DNA of 64,000 nt. Origin: an uncultured Eisenbergiella sp. (lineage in GTDB: Bacteria > Bacillota > Clostridia > Lachnospirales > Lachnospiraceae). Positions within the stretch are counted from its first letter, which is position 1; each line of letters starts with the position of its first letter. The stretch is taken from positions 1 to 64,000 of the forward strand of contig CANQUI010000001.1 in the NCBI GenBank assembly GCA_947626995.1. The letters run 5' to 3'. Positions 16,869-26,442 of the stretch are shown here, piece by piece. The notes under the pieces are model-generated. The model worked only from the letters and a program-made list of their open reading frames with translations. It had not been told where the DNA came from and ran no database searches. A program made the translations under genes and the position numbers.

Positions 16869-18620
16869 ATGAAAAAAATCTGGAAAAAAATGATGGTTCT
16901 GATGAACCGGAAACAGAAATGGAAGATGGTGCAGATTCTGATCATGATGGTCATCGGCGCGATTCTGGAGACCGCCAGCATCGGCCTGGTGGTGCCGGCC
17001 ATCCAGATGATTATGAAGCCCTCCAGCGTGGAAGGAGACGGTATCATAGCCAGAGCCTACCGGCTTACCGGGTTTTCCAATCCCACCTATTTCACCGTTC
17101 TGATTCTGGCGCTGATCATTCTGGGATTTGTGCTGAAAAATGTGTTTTTATATTTTCAGAACGTGATCATGCTGCGTTTCGTTTATACCAATCAGTTTGA
17201 GACTTCCCAGCGCATGATGATCAACTTTATGAAACGTCCCTACGAATATTATCTCAACGCGGATACCTCCGTGATCCAACGGGTCATTACCTCCGATGTG
17301 AACAATATGTTCGGTCTGGTGCTGGCCTGTTTGCAGCTGTTGAGCGAAGTCATCATTTTTGCCCTGCTTTCCGTGACGCTGACCACCATCGCGCCGACGA
17401 TGATCCTGACGGTGGCGTCTTTGCTTGTGGTGACGCTTCTGGTCATCAAGTTCGTGTTAAAGCCCATTATGCGGCAGGCCGGGATCGAGAATCAGGAGTA
17501 TTACAGCGGCCTGTATAAGTGGATCGAAGAATCGGTCATGGGGATCAAGGAGATTAAGATCGCCAATAAGGAAAACTACTTTATCGTGGAATACGGCAAA
17601 TGCGGCAAGGGCTATGTCAGCGCCGTGCAGCGGTATAATATCTTTAACGCGACGCCGCGCCTTTTGATCGAAACGGTGTGCATGGCCGGCCTGATCCTGT
17701 ATCTGATGATCATGTTTCTGACCGGACAAAACGTCACCGATATGGTGGCGCAGATCGGCGCCTTCGGCGTGGCGGCCATGCGGCTTTTGCCTTCTGCCAA
17801 CCGGATCAACAACCATCTGACCTCCATCGCCTATTTTGAGCCGTTTTTCATGGGGGTTTCCGACAATCTGCAGGCGGAGATCCACGATGAAAATATGGTT
17901 TACGACGAAGCGTTCTACAGGAAGAAAAAAACGGTGGAGCAGCTTCCGGTCAAGGACAGGATTGTGCTGGACAATATCGTGTATCGGTATCCCAATACAG
18001 ACGTGTGGATCTTTGACCATGCCCACATGGAGATCCCGGTGGGCGCTTCCGTGGGCATTGTGGGCACCTCGGGCGCAGGCAAGACGACCATCGTGGATAT
18101 CCTGCTGGGGCTATTGCAGATCCAGGAGGGGCAGATTCTGGCGGACGGCGTGGAAGTGCGGGATCACTATGAATCCTGGTTAAAAAACATCGGCTATATT
18201 CCCCAGTCCATCTTTATGGTGGACGGTTCCATCCGCAGGAACGTGGCGTTTGGTTACGCGGACGAGGAGATCGACGACGCGCGGGTGTGGGAAGCGCTGC
18301 GCAAGGCGCGGCTGGACGATTTTGTCCGCGGGCTGCCCGAGGGGCTTTCTACCGGCATCGGGGAACGGGGCATCCGTATTTCCGGCGGCCAGCGGCAGCG
18401 CATCGGCATTGCCAGAGCCCTGTTCGAAGATCCGGAGGTGCTGGTTTTGGACGAGGCCACCAGCGCGCTGGATAACGAGACGGAGGCGGCCATCATGGAG
18501 TCCATCAACAGCCTGCATGGCCATAAGACGCTGGTGATCATCGCCCACCGGCTGCAGACCATCGAGAAATGCGATATGGTCTACCGGGTGGAAAACGGGA
18601 CCATCGTGCGGGAACGCTGA
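16869..18620 (+). CDS. ABC transporter, fused TMD-NBD (PglK/MsbA-like flippase)
   Basis: Walker A GTSGAGKTT, signature ISGGQRQRIGIARAL, LVLDEATSALD; N-terminal six-TM exporter. Confidence 0.85.
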   Translation: MKKIWKKMMVLMNRKQKWKMVQILIMMVIGAILETASIGLVVPAIQMIMKPSSVEGDGIIARAYRLTGFSNPTYFTVLILALIILGFVLKNVFLYFQNVIMLRFVYTNQFETSQRMMINFMKRPYEYYLNADTSVIQRVITSDVNNMFGLVLACLQLLSEVIIFALLSVTLTTIAPTMILTVASLLVVTLLVIKFVLKPIMRQAGIENQEYYSGLYKWIEESVMGIKEIKIANKENYFIVEYGKCGKGYVSAVQRYNIFNATPRLLIETVCMAGLILYLMIMFLTGQNVTDMVAQIGAFGVAAMRLLPSANRINNHLTSIAYFEPFFMGVSDNLQAEIHDENMVYDEAFYRKKKTVEQLPVKDRIVLDNIVYRYPNTDVWIFDHAHMEIPVGASVGIVGTSGAGKTTIVDILLGLLQIQEGQILADGVEVRDHYESWLKNIGYIPQSIFMVDGSIRRNVAFGYADEEIDDARVWEALRKARLDDFVRGLPEGLSTGIGERGIRISGGQRQRIGIARALFEDPEVLVLDEATSALDNETEAAIMESINSLHGHKTLVIIAHRLQTIEKCDMVYRVENGTIVRER

Positions 18621-18672
18621 ATCCGCGCGGCAAGATAGTATTTGGCGCCGCAGAAAAGAAGGAGAGGAAACG

Positions 18673-19794
18673 GTGAAGAAAAGACAGGCCAATTTTGAAC
18701 TGCTGCGGATCGTGGCCATGTACATGGTGCTGGTCATGCATTATCTGAATTATCACGTGGGTTCCCTGTTTTTCGATCTGGGGCTGCATACGCTGACCGT
18801 GACGGCGGTGGTGCTGGACTCTTTTTGTATTGTGGCCGTGAACGCGTTTGTGATGCTGAGCGGTTATTTTCTCAGCGTCAAAAGCTTCTCCCTTCGCAGG
18901 TGGATCGGGCTGCTTTGCCAGATGCTCTTTTATACGCTGCTGATTCCTCCGCTGCTGGTCTTTTTGGGAGTGCTCTCTCCTTTGGAGGCGCGCAGCATTT
19001 CTCATATCTGGAACTGCCTGTTTCCCATCCAGTCGGGCCATTACTGGTTTATGAGCTCCTATATGGTGCTGCTTTTGTTTACGCCCTTTTTAAACGTTGC
19101 ACTGGAAAAGCTGGACCAAAAGAAACTCCGAAACGGAATCCTTTTTTTGCTGGTGATTTTCAGCGTGGGCAAATCCCTCAGCCCGCTGTACTTTGCCACG
19201 GACCGCTACGGATACGATCTGGGATGGTTTCTGGTGCTGTATCTGGCCGGCGGGTATTTTCGCCGGTTCGGAGTGCCTTATTTAAAAACCGCGGCCCGGG
19301 GATTTGGCGTATATCTGGCGTCCGTGGGCGTGATTGCGCTTTTGGAAATGGGACTGATGGGGTTTGCGGGCCGCTTGGAAGGGCTGCGTTATTATACCAG
19401 CGTCCCCTTTCATTATAATTTTCTGCCGTGTTTTGTGGGGGCGGTGGGGTTGTTTTCCGGATTTGCGCATCTTCAAATCCAAAACGAACGTCTGGCCGGC
19501 GCGATCCGCCGGGTGAGCCCTGCGGTGCTGGGGGTGTATCTGATCCATGAGCAGATGGATATTGCGCTGCGCTGGTATGACTGGATCGACGCCCTGACGG
19601 CCCCCTTTGGGCTTTCCGTAACAAACGCTTTTCTGGCCGGGGAGGGTCCCACGAAAGCCCTTTGGTTTTTGGCGGCGCTGTTTGTACAGACGGCCATCGT
19701 GTTTGTACTGTGCGTCGGGATCGATGGGCTGCGCGGCCTTTTGTTTGCGTGGATCGGGAAAAAATGGGACAAAAGGAGGACGGAGGGGACATGA
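18673..19794 (+). CDS. acyltransferase 3 family membrane protein (OafA/WecH-like)
   Basis: NFELLRIVAMYMVLVMHYLNYH, multi-TM; GTG start after GGAGAGGAAAC. Confidence 0.8.
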   Translation: MKKRQANFELLRIVAMYMVLVMHYLNYHVGSLFFDLGLHTLTVTAVVLDSFCIVAVNAFVMLSGYFLSVKSFSLRRWIGLLCQMLFYTLLIPPLLVFLGVLSPLEARSISHIWNCLFPIQSGHYWFMSSYMVLLLFTPFLNVALEKLDQKKLRNGILFLLVIFSVGKSLSPLYFATDRYGYDLGWFLVLYLAGGYFRRFGVPYLKTAARGFGVYLASVGVIALLEMGLMGFAGRLEGLRYYTSVPFHYNFLPCFVGAVGLFSGFAHLQIQNERLAGAIRRVSPAVLGVYLIHEQMDIALRWYDWIDALTAPFGLSVTNAFLAGEGPTKALWFLAALFVQTAIVFVLCVGIDGLRGLLFAWIGKKWDKRRTEGT

Positions 19795-21548
19795 GCAACT
19801 CGCTTAGAAAGAAAATATCCGGATATGTGTTTCCCGTGCTGCTTTTTTGCGCTCCGTTTCTAAAGATCAATCAGGGCATCGATCTGACAGATTCCTGTTA
19901 CGGCCTGGTGAATTTCCGGTTTTTCCCGCATGGGGGACAGGAATGGACAATCGCCACCTATCTGGCGAATGTACTGGGCGCGTTTCTGATCCGCCTGCCC
20001 TTTGGGGATACGCTGATCGGAATCCGGTTTTACACGTCGCTTCCGGTGTGCGCCATGGCGCTGTTGTCCTATTATTTCCTGAAAGGGAAGATGCCGGCAT
20101 GGCTGGCCTTTCTGGGAGAGATAACGGCCATCTGCCTGTGCTGGATCCCGTATACCAGCCTGTATAATTATCTGACCTTTGCGCTGTTTCTGGCGGGCTG
20201 CGTCTGTCTGTACCGGGGTCTGGTCTGGCAAAAGCGGCCGCTGATGGCGCTGGCGGGCGTCTGTTTGGGGGCGAATGTGCTGACCCGGCTGCCCAATGTG
20301 CTGGAATGTCTGCTGATTGTGACCGTTTTGTATTATGGGATCCTGGAAAAAAGACCGGCAAAGGAGATCTGGAAAAACGCAGGCGTCTGCGCGGCCGGAT
20401 TTCTGGCAGGGTTTTTGGCCGGATTTGCGGCAATCTGTCTGCAGTTTGGCCCAACCGCCTATGGAAGGATGCTCATGGGTCTGTCCGGTTACGGTGCGAC
20501 GGACGCCACGTATTCCCCGTTTTCCATGGTCGCCTCTATTCTGGACGCTTACGTGGTTTCCCTGAAGTGGGTGCTGTTGCTGGCGGCGGCCGCGGCGATG
20601 GGCTGTGTGTTGTTTTTCCTCTGGCCCGGAAAAGGAGAAAAAATCAAGGCCCTGCTGTATCTGTGTATGCTGCCGGTGCTGCTGCGGCTGTTGTGGGGGC
20701 GCGGCATGTTCGATTTCCAGTATGCGTTTTACTGGTGCGTGTTTGAATGGTGTATGGTATTTTTGTATGTCGCCCTGGGGCTGTGCGTCTGGGCGCTGTG
20801 GGACCGGCGGTTTTTCCGGCGGGATAAGCTGCTGGCGCTGTTTGCGCTTTGCATCATTGTCATCACGCCCATCGGCAGCAACAATGAAACCTATCCGAAC
20901 TTAAACAATCTGTTCTGGGTGGCCCCGGTGACCTTCTGGCTGGAGTACCGCTGGTATCTGCTGATGCGGTCGAAAAAGACGCTGTTTCCTGTCCGCGCCA
21001 TGCTCATTGCAGGCAACGTCTTTTTCCTGGTCCAGAGTCTGGGATTCGGCGTCCGGGCCTCTTTCCGGGACAGCATCCAGGGACAGCCCCGGGACAGTCA
21101 GGTGACGGACTGCGAAAAGCTGGCCGGGGTCTGGACCAACCGGGAGGCCGCCGTCGCCCTGCAGGATGTGGTGGACTTTATGGAGAACGAACCACGATCG
21201 GGAGCGGATTCGATTCTTACGTTTGGGGATGTGCCGGGATTTGGCTGGCTGTTTGATATGCCCTCCGCCCTGTCCCACGACTGGCCGGATCTGGATACCT
21301 ATCCTGCGTCCAGGATGGAAGAGGATCTTCAAAACCTGAAGGAGCGGGGCGGTTTGCCGCCTGTCATTGTGACAAACGCTGCCGGGGTGGATTTGCAGAA
21401 GGAGCAGGAGGCCGTCAAATGGGGGCTTTTGCAGGACTTTGTACAAGAACAGGAGTATACGCTGCGGATGGATAACGGGACCTATCAGATTTATACGGCA
21501 GGACAAAACGGTCCGACAGACGCACAGGGAAAACAGGAAAGGGGATAA
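19791..21548 (+). CDS. multi-TM GT-C-like integral membrane protein
   Basis: Long hydrophobic segments; FLKINQGIDLTDSCYGLVNFRFFP N-terminus; ATG 19791 overlaps the upstream stop. Confidence 0.6.
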   Translation: MSNSLRKKISGYVFPVLLFCAPFLKINQGIDLTDSCYGLVNFRFFPHGGQEWTIATYLANVLGAFLIRLPFGDTLIGIRFYTSLPVCAMALLSYYFLKGKMPAWLAFLGEITAICLCWIPYTSLYNYLTFALFLAGCVCLYRGLVWQKRPLMALAGVCLGANVLTRLPNVLECLLIVTVLYYGILEKRPAKEIWKNAGVCAAGFLAGFLAGFAAICLQFGPTAYGRMLMGLSGYGATDATYSPFSMVASILDAYVVSLKWVLLLAAAAAMGCVLFFLWPGKGEKIKALLYLCMLPVLLRLLWGRGMFDFQYAFYWCVFEWCMVFLYVALGLCVWALWDRRFFRRDKLLALFALCIIVITPIGSNNETYPNLNNLFWVAPVTFWLEYRWYLLMRSKKTLFPVRAMLIAGNVFFLVQSLGFGVRASFRDSIQGQPRDSQVTDCEKLAGVWTNREAAVALQDVVDFMENEPRSGADSILTFGDVPGFGWLFDMPSALSHDWPDLDTYPASRMEEDLQNLKERGGLPPVIVTNAAGVDLQKEQEAVKWGLLQDFVQEQEYTLRMDNGTYQIYTAGQNGPTDAQGKQERG

Positions 21549-21553
21549 CCGTC

Positions 21554-22720
21554 ATGAATCAGAAGAAACCGCCCTTTACCGGACATGAGAAAATCCGGTT
21601 TAACGTACCGCCTTTTACCGGAAAAGAATTTGCGTATATGAAGGAGGCGGTGGAAAATCAGAAGATCTGCGGAGACGGAGAATTTACCGGGCGGGTGAGC
21701 CGGTGGTTTGAAGAACGGACGGGCACGGCAAAATGCCTGCTGACCACCTCCTGCACCCACGCTACGGAGCTGGCGGCGCTTTTATGCGATATCCGGCCCG
21801 GCGACGAGGTGATCATGCCCTCTTTTACGTTCGTTTCCACGGCCAACGCGTTTGTGCTGCGGGGCGCGGTGCCGGTATTTGTGGATGTGCGGCCGGACAC
21901 CATGAATATAGACGAGACCCTCATCGAGGGCGCGGTGACGGAGCGGACCCGGGCGATTGTGCCCGTGCATTACGCCGGGGTTTCCTGTGAAATGGACACG
22001 ATCCTGGACGTGGCCGCGCGGCACGGCCTGTATGTGATCGAAGACGCGGCGCAGGGCGTCATGGCCTCCTATAAGGGAAGGGCGCTGGGGACCATGGGAG
22101 ATTTTGGCTGCTACAGCTTCCATGAGACAAAAAATTACAGCATGGGAGAAGGCGGCGCGCTGCTGATCCGGGAACCCAAAGATGTGGAGATGGCGGAGAT
22201 TTACCGGGAGAAGGGAACCGACCGGAGCAAATACTTCCGGGGGCAGGTGGATAAATACCGCTGGCAGGAATACGGTTCCAGCTATCTGCCCAGCGACCTG
22301 AACGCGGCCTATCTGTGGGCGCAGCTTGAGCAGGCGGAAGAAATCAACCGGCAGCGGCTGGCGCGCTGGCAGGAATATTACGAGATGCTGACGCCTCTGG
22401 CGCGGCAAAACAGGATCGAGCTGCCGTCGGTGCCGGAGGGATGCGTGCACAACGCCCACATGTTTTACCTTAAGACGGCGGACGAAAAGGAGTGCGCCGC
22501 GCTGCGGGCTTACCTGAAGGAGCATGACATTCTGGCGGTGTCCCATTATGTGCCGTTACACTCCGCTCCCGCGGGGAAAAAGTACGGCAGGTTTTTCGGG
22601 GAAGACAGATATACCACAAAGGACAGCGAGCGTCTGCTGCGCCTGCCCATGTACTACGGCCTGACCCGGGAAGACGCCGCGTTTGTGGCCGAGAAGGTAA
22701 AAGCGTTTTATGGAGCGTAA
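21554..22720 (+). CDS. wecE: DegT/DnrJ/EryC1 sugar aminotransferase (WecE/RffA-like)
   Basis: IRFNVPPFTGKEFAYMKEAV...GDEVIMPSFTFVSTANAFVLRGAVPVFVDVRPDTMNIDETLIE...VPVHYAGVSCEMDTI...EDAAQGVMASYKGRALGTMGDFGCYSFHETKNYSMGEGGAL. Confidence 0.8.
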   Translation: MNQKKPPFTGHEKIRFNVPPFTGKEFAYMKEAVENQKICGDGEFTGRVSRWFEERTGTAKCLLTTSCTHATELAALLCDIRPGDEVIMPSFTFVSTANAFVLRGAVPVFVDVRPDTMNIDETLIEGAVTERTRAIVPVHYAGVSCEMDTILDVAARHGLYVIEDAAQGVMASYKGRALGTMGDFGCYSFHETKNYSMGEGGALLIREPKDVEMAEIYREKGTDRSKYFRGQVDKYRWQEYGSSYLPSDLNAAYLWAQLEQAEEINRQRLARWQEYYEMLTPLARQNRIELPSVPEGCVHNAHMFYLKTADEKECAALRAYLKEHDILAVSHYVPLHSAPAGKKYGRFFGEDRYTTKDSERLLRLPMYYGLTREDAAFVAEKVKAFYGA

Positions 22721-24488
22721 GAAAATGGACAGACCGGGAGCTTCAAAGAGGGCGGACGCAGGAAGGATCCAAAACGGGATCGCCGCGTTTTTGCTGACGG
22801 CGGTTTTGTTTGTCCCCATCGTCCTTTGCTATGACTTTTATTATGATCTCAATGACGATGCGCTGATCCGGGATATTTTGTCCGGCGCTTATTCGGGAAG
22901 GCCGGATGCGCATGCCGTGCAGCTTCTGTATCCGTTGGGGCTGTTTTTGAGCCTTTTGTACCGGTGGCTGCCGTCGGCGCCGGTCTTTGGCGTTTTTTTG
23001 CTGCTCTGTCAGTTTGGGAGCCTGTTTCTCATCGGCTGGCGCACTGCGTCCTGTTTTGATTGTTGGAAGGAGAAGGCGCCGGCGCTGGCGGCGGTCTTTG
23101 CCTTTTTTGCGGCGGCCCTTCTCCGGCATCTGGTATTCGTGCAGTATACGGTCACCGCGGGAATGATGGCGGGCGCGGCGATTTTCTGGTTCCTTACGGA
23201 CCGCGGACAGGAGGGGGAGGGCGCGTTTGCTTTTCTGCGCCGCAGCCTGCCGGCGTTTTTCCTCTACTGGCTGGCTTTCTGCCTGCGCTCGGAAATGGCC
23301 CTTTTGCTTTTGCCTCTGGCGGGCGCGGCGGGCCTGTGCCGGTGGGGCGAGGAGAAAAAGATACTGTCTTGGGAGAATCTGAAAAAATACGGGATTTCCC
23401 TGGGCGCGCTGCTGTTGGGCCTGCTGCTTTGCTTTGGCTGGGACAGCCTGGCTTACCGGAACGGGGGCTGGTCAGAATTTCGGCGGCTCTTTCAGGCCCG
23501 GACGGAGCTGTACGATTACCGGATGGATTTTATCAATGACTATAACGCCAACGAGGCGGCCTATCAGGCGCTGGGCGTGTCCCCAAAGCGGCATGCGCTC
23601 CTGAAAACCTATAATTTCGGGGCGGACGATCGGATGGATGCCGGATTTTTCGAGGCGCTGAAAGAGGCGGCCGATGCGCGGGAGGGCGCAGGGGGGCTGT
23701 TTCGAAAGAGCGGCAGGGAAGCCCTGTGGGAGTTGTGTTTCAGACATTGGTTCTCTGCGGCGGATCTGGCGTACAGCCTGCCGTTTCTGCTTTTGGGTGC
23801 GGCGCTGACGGCGCAGGGCATTTGGAAACGGCGGTTTTTTCTGCTTTGGCAGACGGCGCTGACGGTTGCAGTGGGCGCTTTTTTGTGGCTGTTTTTGCTG
23901 CTGCGGGACCGTCCCGTGGACCGGGTCTTTCATCCGCTGTATCTGGCCCAGATCCTTTTGTTTGCCGGACTGCTGTTTCGGCAGCCGGAAAGGACGGACG
24001 GGACAGGACGTCTCTGCCGGAATCTGGCGGCGGTTCTTTTGCTGGGATGCGGACTGGTTTTTTTGCCGGCGAAAATCCGGGATACAACGCTGGAATATGA
24101 ACGGCGCGAAACGGTGAATCCGGTCAACGAGGCGGTGATGACATACTGCCGGGCGCATCCGGAGCGTCTGTTTTTGGAGGACGTGTATTCTACGGTGGCC
24201 TACAGCGAAAAGATTATGCAGGAGACGCAGACCCCCTTCAATTATGATCTGCTGGGAGGATGGCTGATCAAGAGCCCGCTGACGGCGCAAAAACTGTCCG
24301 CGTTCGGCTATGCCTCCATGGGGGAGGCGGTGCGTTCCGAAACCGGCGTCTGTCTGCTGGCGGAAGGAAACGACGGCATGCAGTGGCTTGCGGATTATCT
24401 GGAGGAGGAAAAAACCGGGCTGCTTGTAAGACCGGCGGGACATATCGCACAGGACGTAACGATCTATCAGGTGGAGAGCGGAAAATGA
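22710..24488 (+). CDS. multi-TM GT-C-like integral membrane protein
   Basis: Many TM helices; FYYDLNDDALIRDILSGAYSG motif after the first TM. Confidence 0.6.
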   Translation: MERKKMDRPGASKRADAGRIQNGIAAFLLTAVLFVPIVLCYDFYYDLNDDALIRDILSGAYSGRPDAHAVQLLYPLGLFLSLLYRWLPSAPVFGVFLLLCQFGSLFLIGWRTASCFDCWKEKAPALAAVFAFFAAALLRHLVFVQYTVTAGMMAGAAIFWFLTDRGQEGEGAFAFLRRSLPAFFLYWLAFCLRSEMALLLLPLAGAAGLCRWGEEKKILSWENLKKYGISLGALLLGLLLCFGWDSLAYRNGGWSEFRRLFQARTELYDYRMDFINDYNANEAAYQALGVSPKRHALLKTYNFGADDRMDAGFFEALKEAADAREGAGGLFRKSGREALWELCFRHWFSAADLAYSLPFLLLGAALTAQGIWKRRFFLLWQTALTVAVGAFLWLFLLLRDRPVDRVFHPLYLAQILLFAGLLFRQPERTDGTGRLCRNLAAVLLLGCGLVFLPAKIRDTTLEYERRETVNPVNEAVMTYCRAHPERLFLEDVYSTVAYSEKIMQETQTPFNYDLLGGWLIKSPLTAQKLSAFGYASMGEAVRSETGVCLLAEGNDGMQWLADYLEEEKTGLLVRPAGHIAQDVTIYQVESGK

Positions 24489-25804
24489 CGGATACTACGG
24501 TTTATCAGGTAAAAAACATTTGGGGACAACTGAAAAAAAAGGAGGCGGTGGTGACGGTGCCCGGTTCGAAAAGCATTACCAACCGGGCGCTTTTGCTGGC
24601 GACGCTGGCGGAGGGGGAGAGCCTGTTACAGGGCGCTCTTTTTTCCGACGATTCCCGCTATTTTCTGCAATGTGTGCAGACGCTGGGCTTTGCGGCAAAG
24701 GCGGAAGAAAAAGACAGGACCATCCGCGTTTGCGGGCTGGGCGGGCGCATCCCGAAACGGGACGTATCGCTGTATGTGGGGAGCGCCGGGACGGCGGCCC
24801 GGTTTCTGTCCGCCTTTTTGGGCATGTCCGAGGGCAGCTGGGATCTGGACGCGTCGGAGCAGATGCGGCGCCGGCCGATGGAGCCGCTGTTGGACCGGCT
24901 TTCCTTTCTGGGGGCCGATATCGTATGCGCCGGCCGGCCGGGACATTTCCCCTTCCGGATCATGGGACACGGCGTAAAGGAGAGGGAGGTTTCCGTAAAC
25001 ATCGATCGTTCCAGTCAGTTTTTGAGCGCGCTGCTGATCTCTTCCTGCCTGGCGCCGGAGGGGCTGCGCGTGATCCCGGAAGGCTCTCACGGCATGGCGT
25101 ATGTGGATATGACCGTGGAAATGATGCGGGAATTCGGCGTGTGCTGTGAAAAGAAAGAAGAAGCGGGGCGCATCGTCTATGAGATTGCGCCGGGGCAGTC
25201 CTATCGGGCGCAATCCTATTCGATTGAACCGGACGTTTCGGCGGCGGCCTATTTTTATGCCATGGCCGCGATCCTGGGGATCCGCGTGACGGTAAGGGGC
25301 GTGTTTTTAAACGGCAAACAGGGGGATCTGGCCTTTTTGCGTATTCTGGAGAGGATGGGATGCCGTTTGGAGGAGACCGCAGAGGGCGTGGCGCTGACGG
25401 GGCCGCCCCAGGGAGAGCTGACCGGAATCTGTGCCGATATGAGCGCCTGTTCCGATCAGGCCATTACGCTTGCCGCCATCGCGCCTTTTTCAAACGGGCC
25501 GGTGACCATCCGGGGGATCGGCCACATCCGGTTTCAGGAAAGCGACCGGCTGTCGGCCATCGTGACGGAACTGACCCGGATGGGAATTGCCTGCCAAAGG
25601 AATGAGGACGGCGTCACGATATGGCCCGGCGCCCCTAAGCCTGCGCAAATCGAGACGTACGAGGATCACCGTATGGCCATGGGCTTTGCCCTCACCGGCC
25701 TTCGGGCGCCCGGGATCGGGATCCGGGACTGGCAGTGCTGCAAAAAGACCTTTGAGAATTACTTTGCGGTGCTGGAAGAGACGATCGCAACCCTGATTTC
25801 ATAA
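24485..25804 (+). CDS. aroA: 3-phosphoshikimate 1-carboxyvinyltransferase (EPSP synthase)
   Basis: VPGSKSITNRALLLATLAEGES; GSAGTAARFLSAFL; RRPMEPLLDRL; SSQFLSALLIS; IRFQESDRLSAI; YEDHRMAMGFAL; KKTFENYF. ATGA overlap with the previous gene. Confidence 0.9.
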   Translation: MTDTTVYQVKNIWGQLKKKEAVVTVPGSKSITNRALLLATLAEGESLLQGALFSDDSRYFLQCVQTLGFAAKAEEKDRTIRVCGLGGRIPKRDVSLYVGSAGTAARFLSAFLGMSEGSWDLDASEQMRRRPMEPLLDRLSFLGADIVCAGRPGHFPFRIMGHGVKEREVSVNIDRSSQFLSALLISSCLAPEGLRVIPEGSHGMAYVDMTVEMMREFGVCCEKKEEAGRIVYEIAPGQSYRAQSYSIEPDVSAAAYFYAMAAILGIRVTVRGVFLNGKQGDLAFLRILERMGCRLEETAEGVALTGPPQGELTGICADMSACSDQAITLAAIAPFSNGPVTIRGIGHIRFQESDRLSAIVTELTRMGIACQRNEDGVTIWPGAPKPAQIETYEDHRMAMGFALTGLRAPGIGIRDWQCCKKTFENYFAVLEETIATLIS

Positions 25805-25843
25805 AGCCGCAGCCGTTTCGCGGCCCGGGAATCGAAAAAGAAA

Positions 25844-25872
25844 ATGACAATCCGACGCGAAATGTGTATAAT
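25844..25872 (+). promoter_or_regulatory. near-consensus sigmaA promoter inside the locus
   Basis: ATGACA - 17 nt - TATAAT. Confidence 0.6.
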
Positions 25873-25901
25873 ACAGGTATTGGGAAAGGGGATCAAAAAA
25901 G

Positions 25902-26429
25902 ATGCGCACGGATCGTTTGGAGGCGGAAAAGATCTATCTGCGGCCGATCACCATGGCGGATACCGACCGGATCATTTCCTGGCGGAACCAGGATTGGGTG
26001 CGGCGCAATTTTATCTATCAGGAACCGTTTACGAAGCAGGGGCACGAAACCTGGATGCGTACCCGTGTCGCCACGGGCGACGCCGTGCAGTTTATCATCT
26101 GCGACAAACAGACGGACAGGCCCCTGGGAAGCGTTTATTTCCGGGATATCGACCGCGGTAACCGCAAAGCGGAGTACGGAATCTTTATCGGGGAGGCGGA
26201 CGCTACCGGCCGGGGGATCGGGACGCAGGCCGCGCGGCTGGCGGTGGCCTATGCGAAAGACGTTTTGGGGCTGCACAAGCTGATGCTGCGGGTGTTTGCG
26301 GACAATACGGGCGCCATAAAGAGTTATCAAAACGCCGGATTTGTCCGGGAGGCGTATTTAAAAGACGAGATCCTGCAGGAAGGGGTTTATCGGGATATGC
26401 TCCTGATGGCGGTGATCTTTGAGGATTGA
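25902..26429 (+). CDS. GNAT family N-acetyltransferase (candidate PseH-like)
   Basis: IYLRPITMADTDRIISWRNQDWVRRNFIYQEPFTKQGHETWM...GRGIGTQAARLAVAYA...NAGFVREAY. Confidence 0.8.
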   Translation: MRTDRLEAEKIYLRPITMADTDRIISWRNQDWVRRNFIYQEPFTKQGHETWMRTRVATGDAVQFIICDKQTDRPLGSVYFRDIDRGNRKAEYGIFIGEADATGRGIGTQAARLAVAYAKDVLGLHKLMLRVFADNTGAIKSYQNAGFVREAYLKDEILQEGVYRDMLLMAVIFED

Positions 26430-26442
26430 AGCGGAGGAATCG

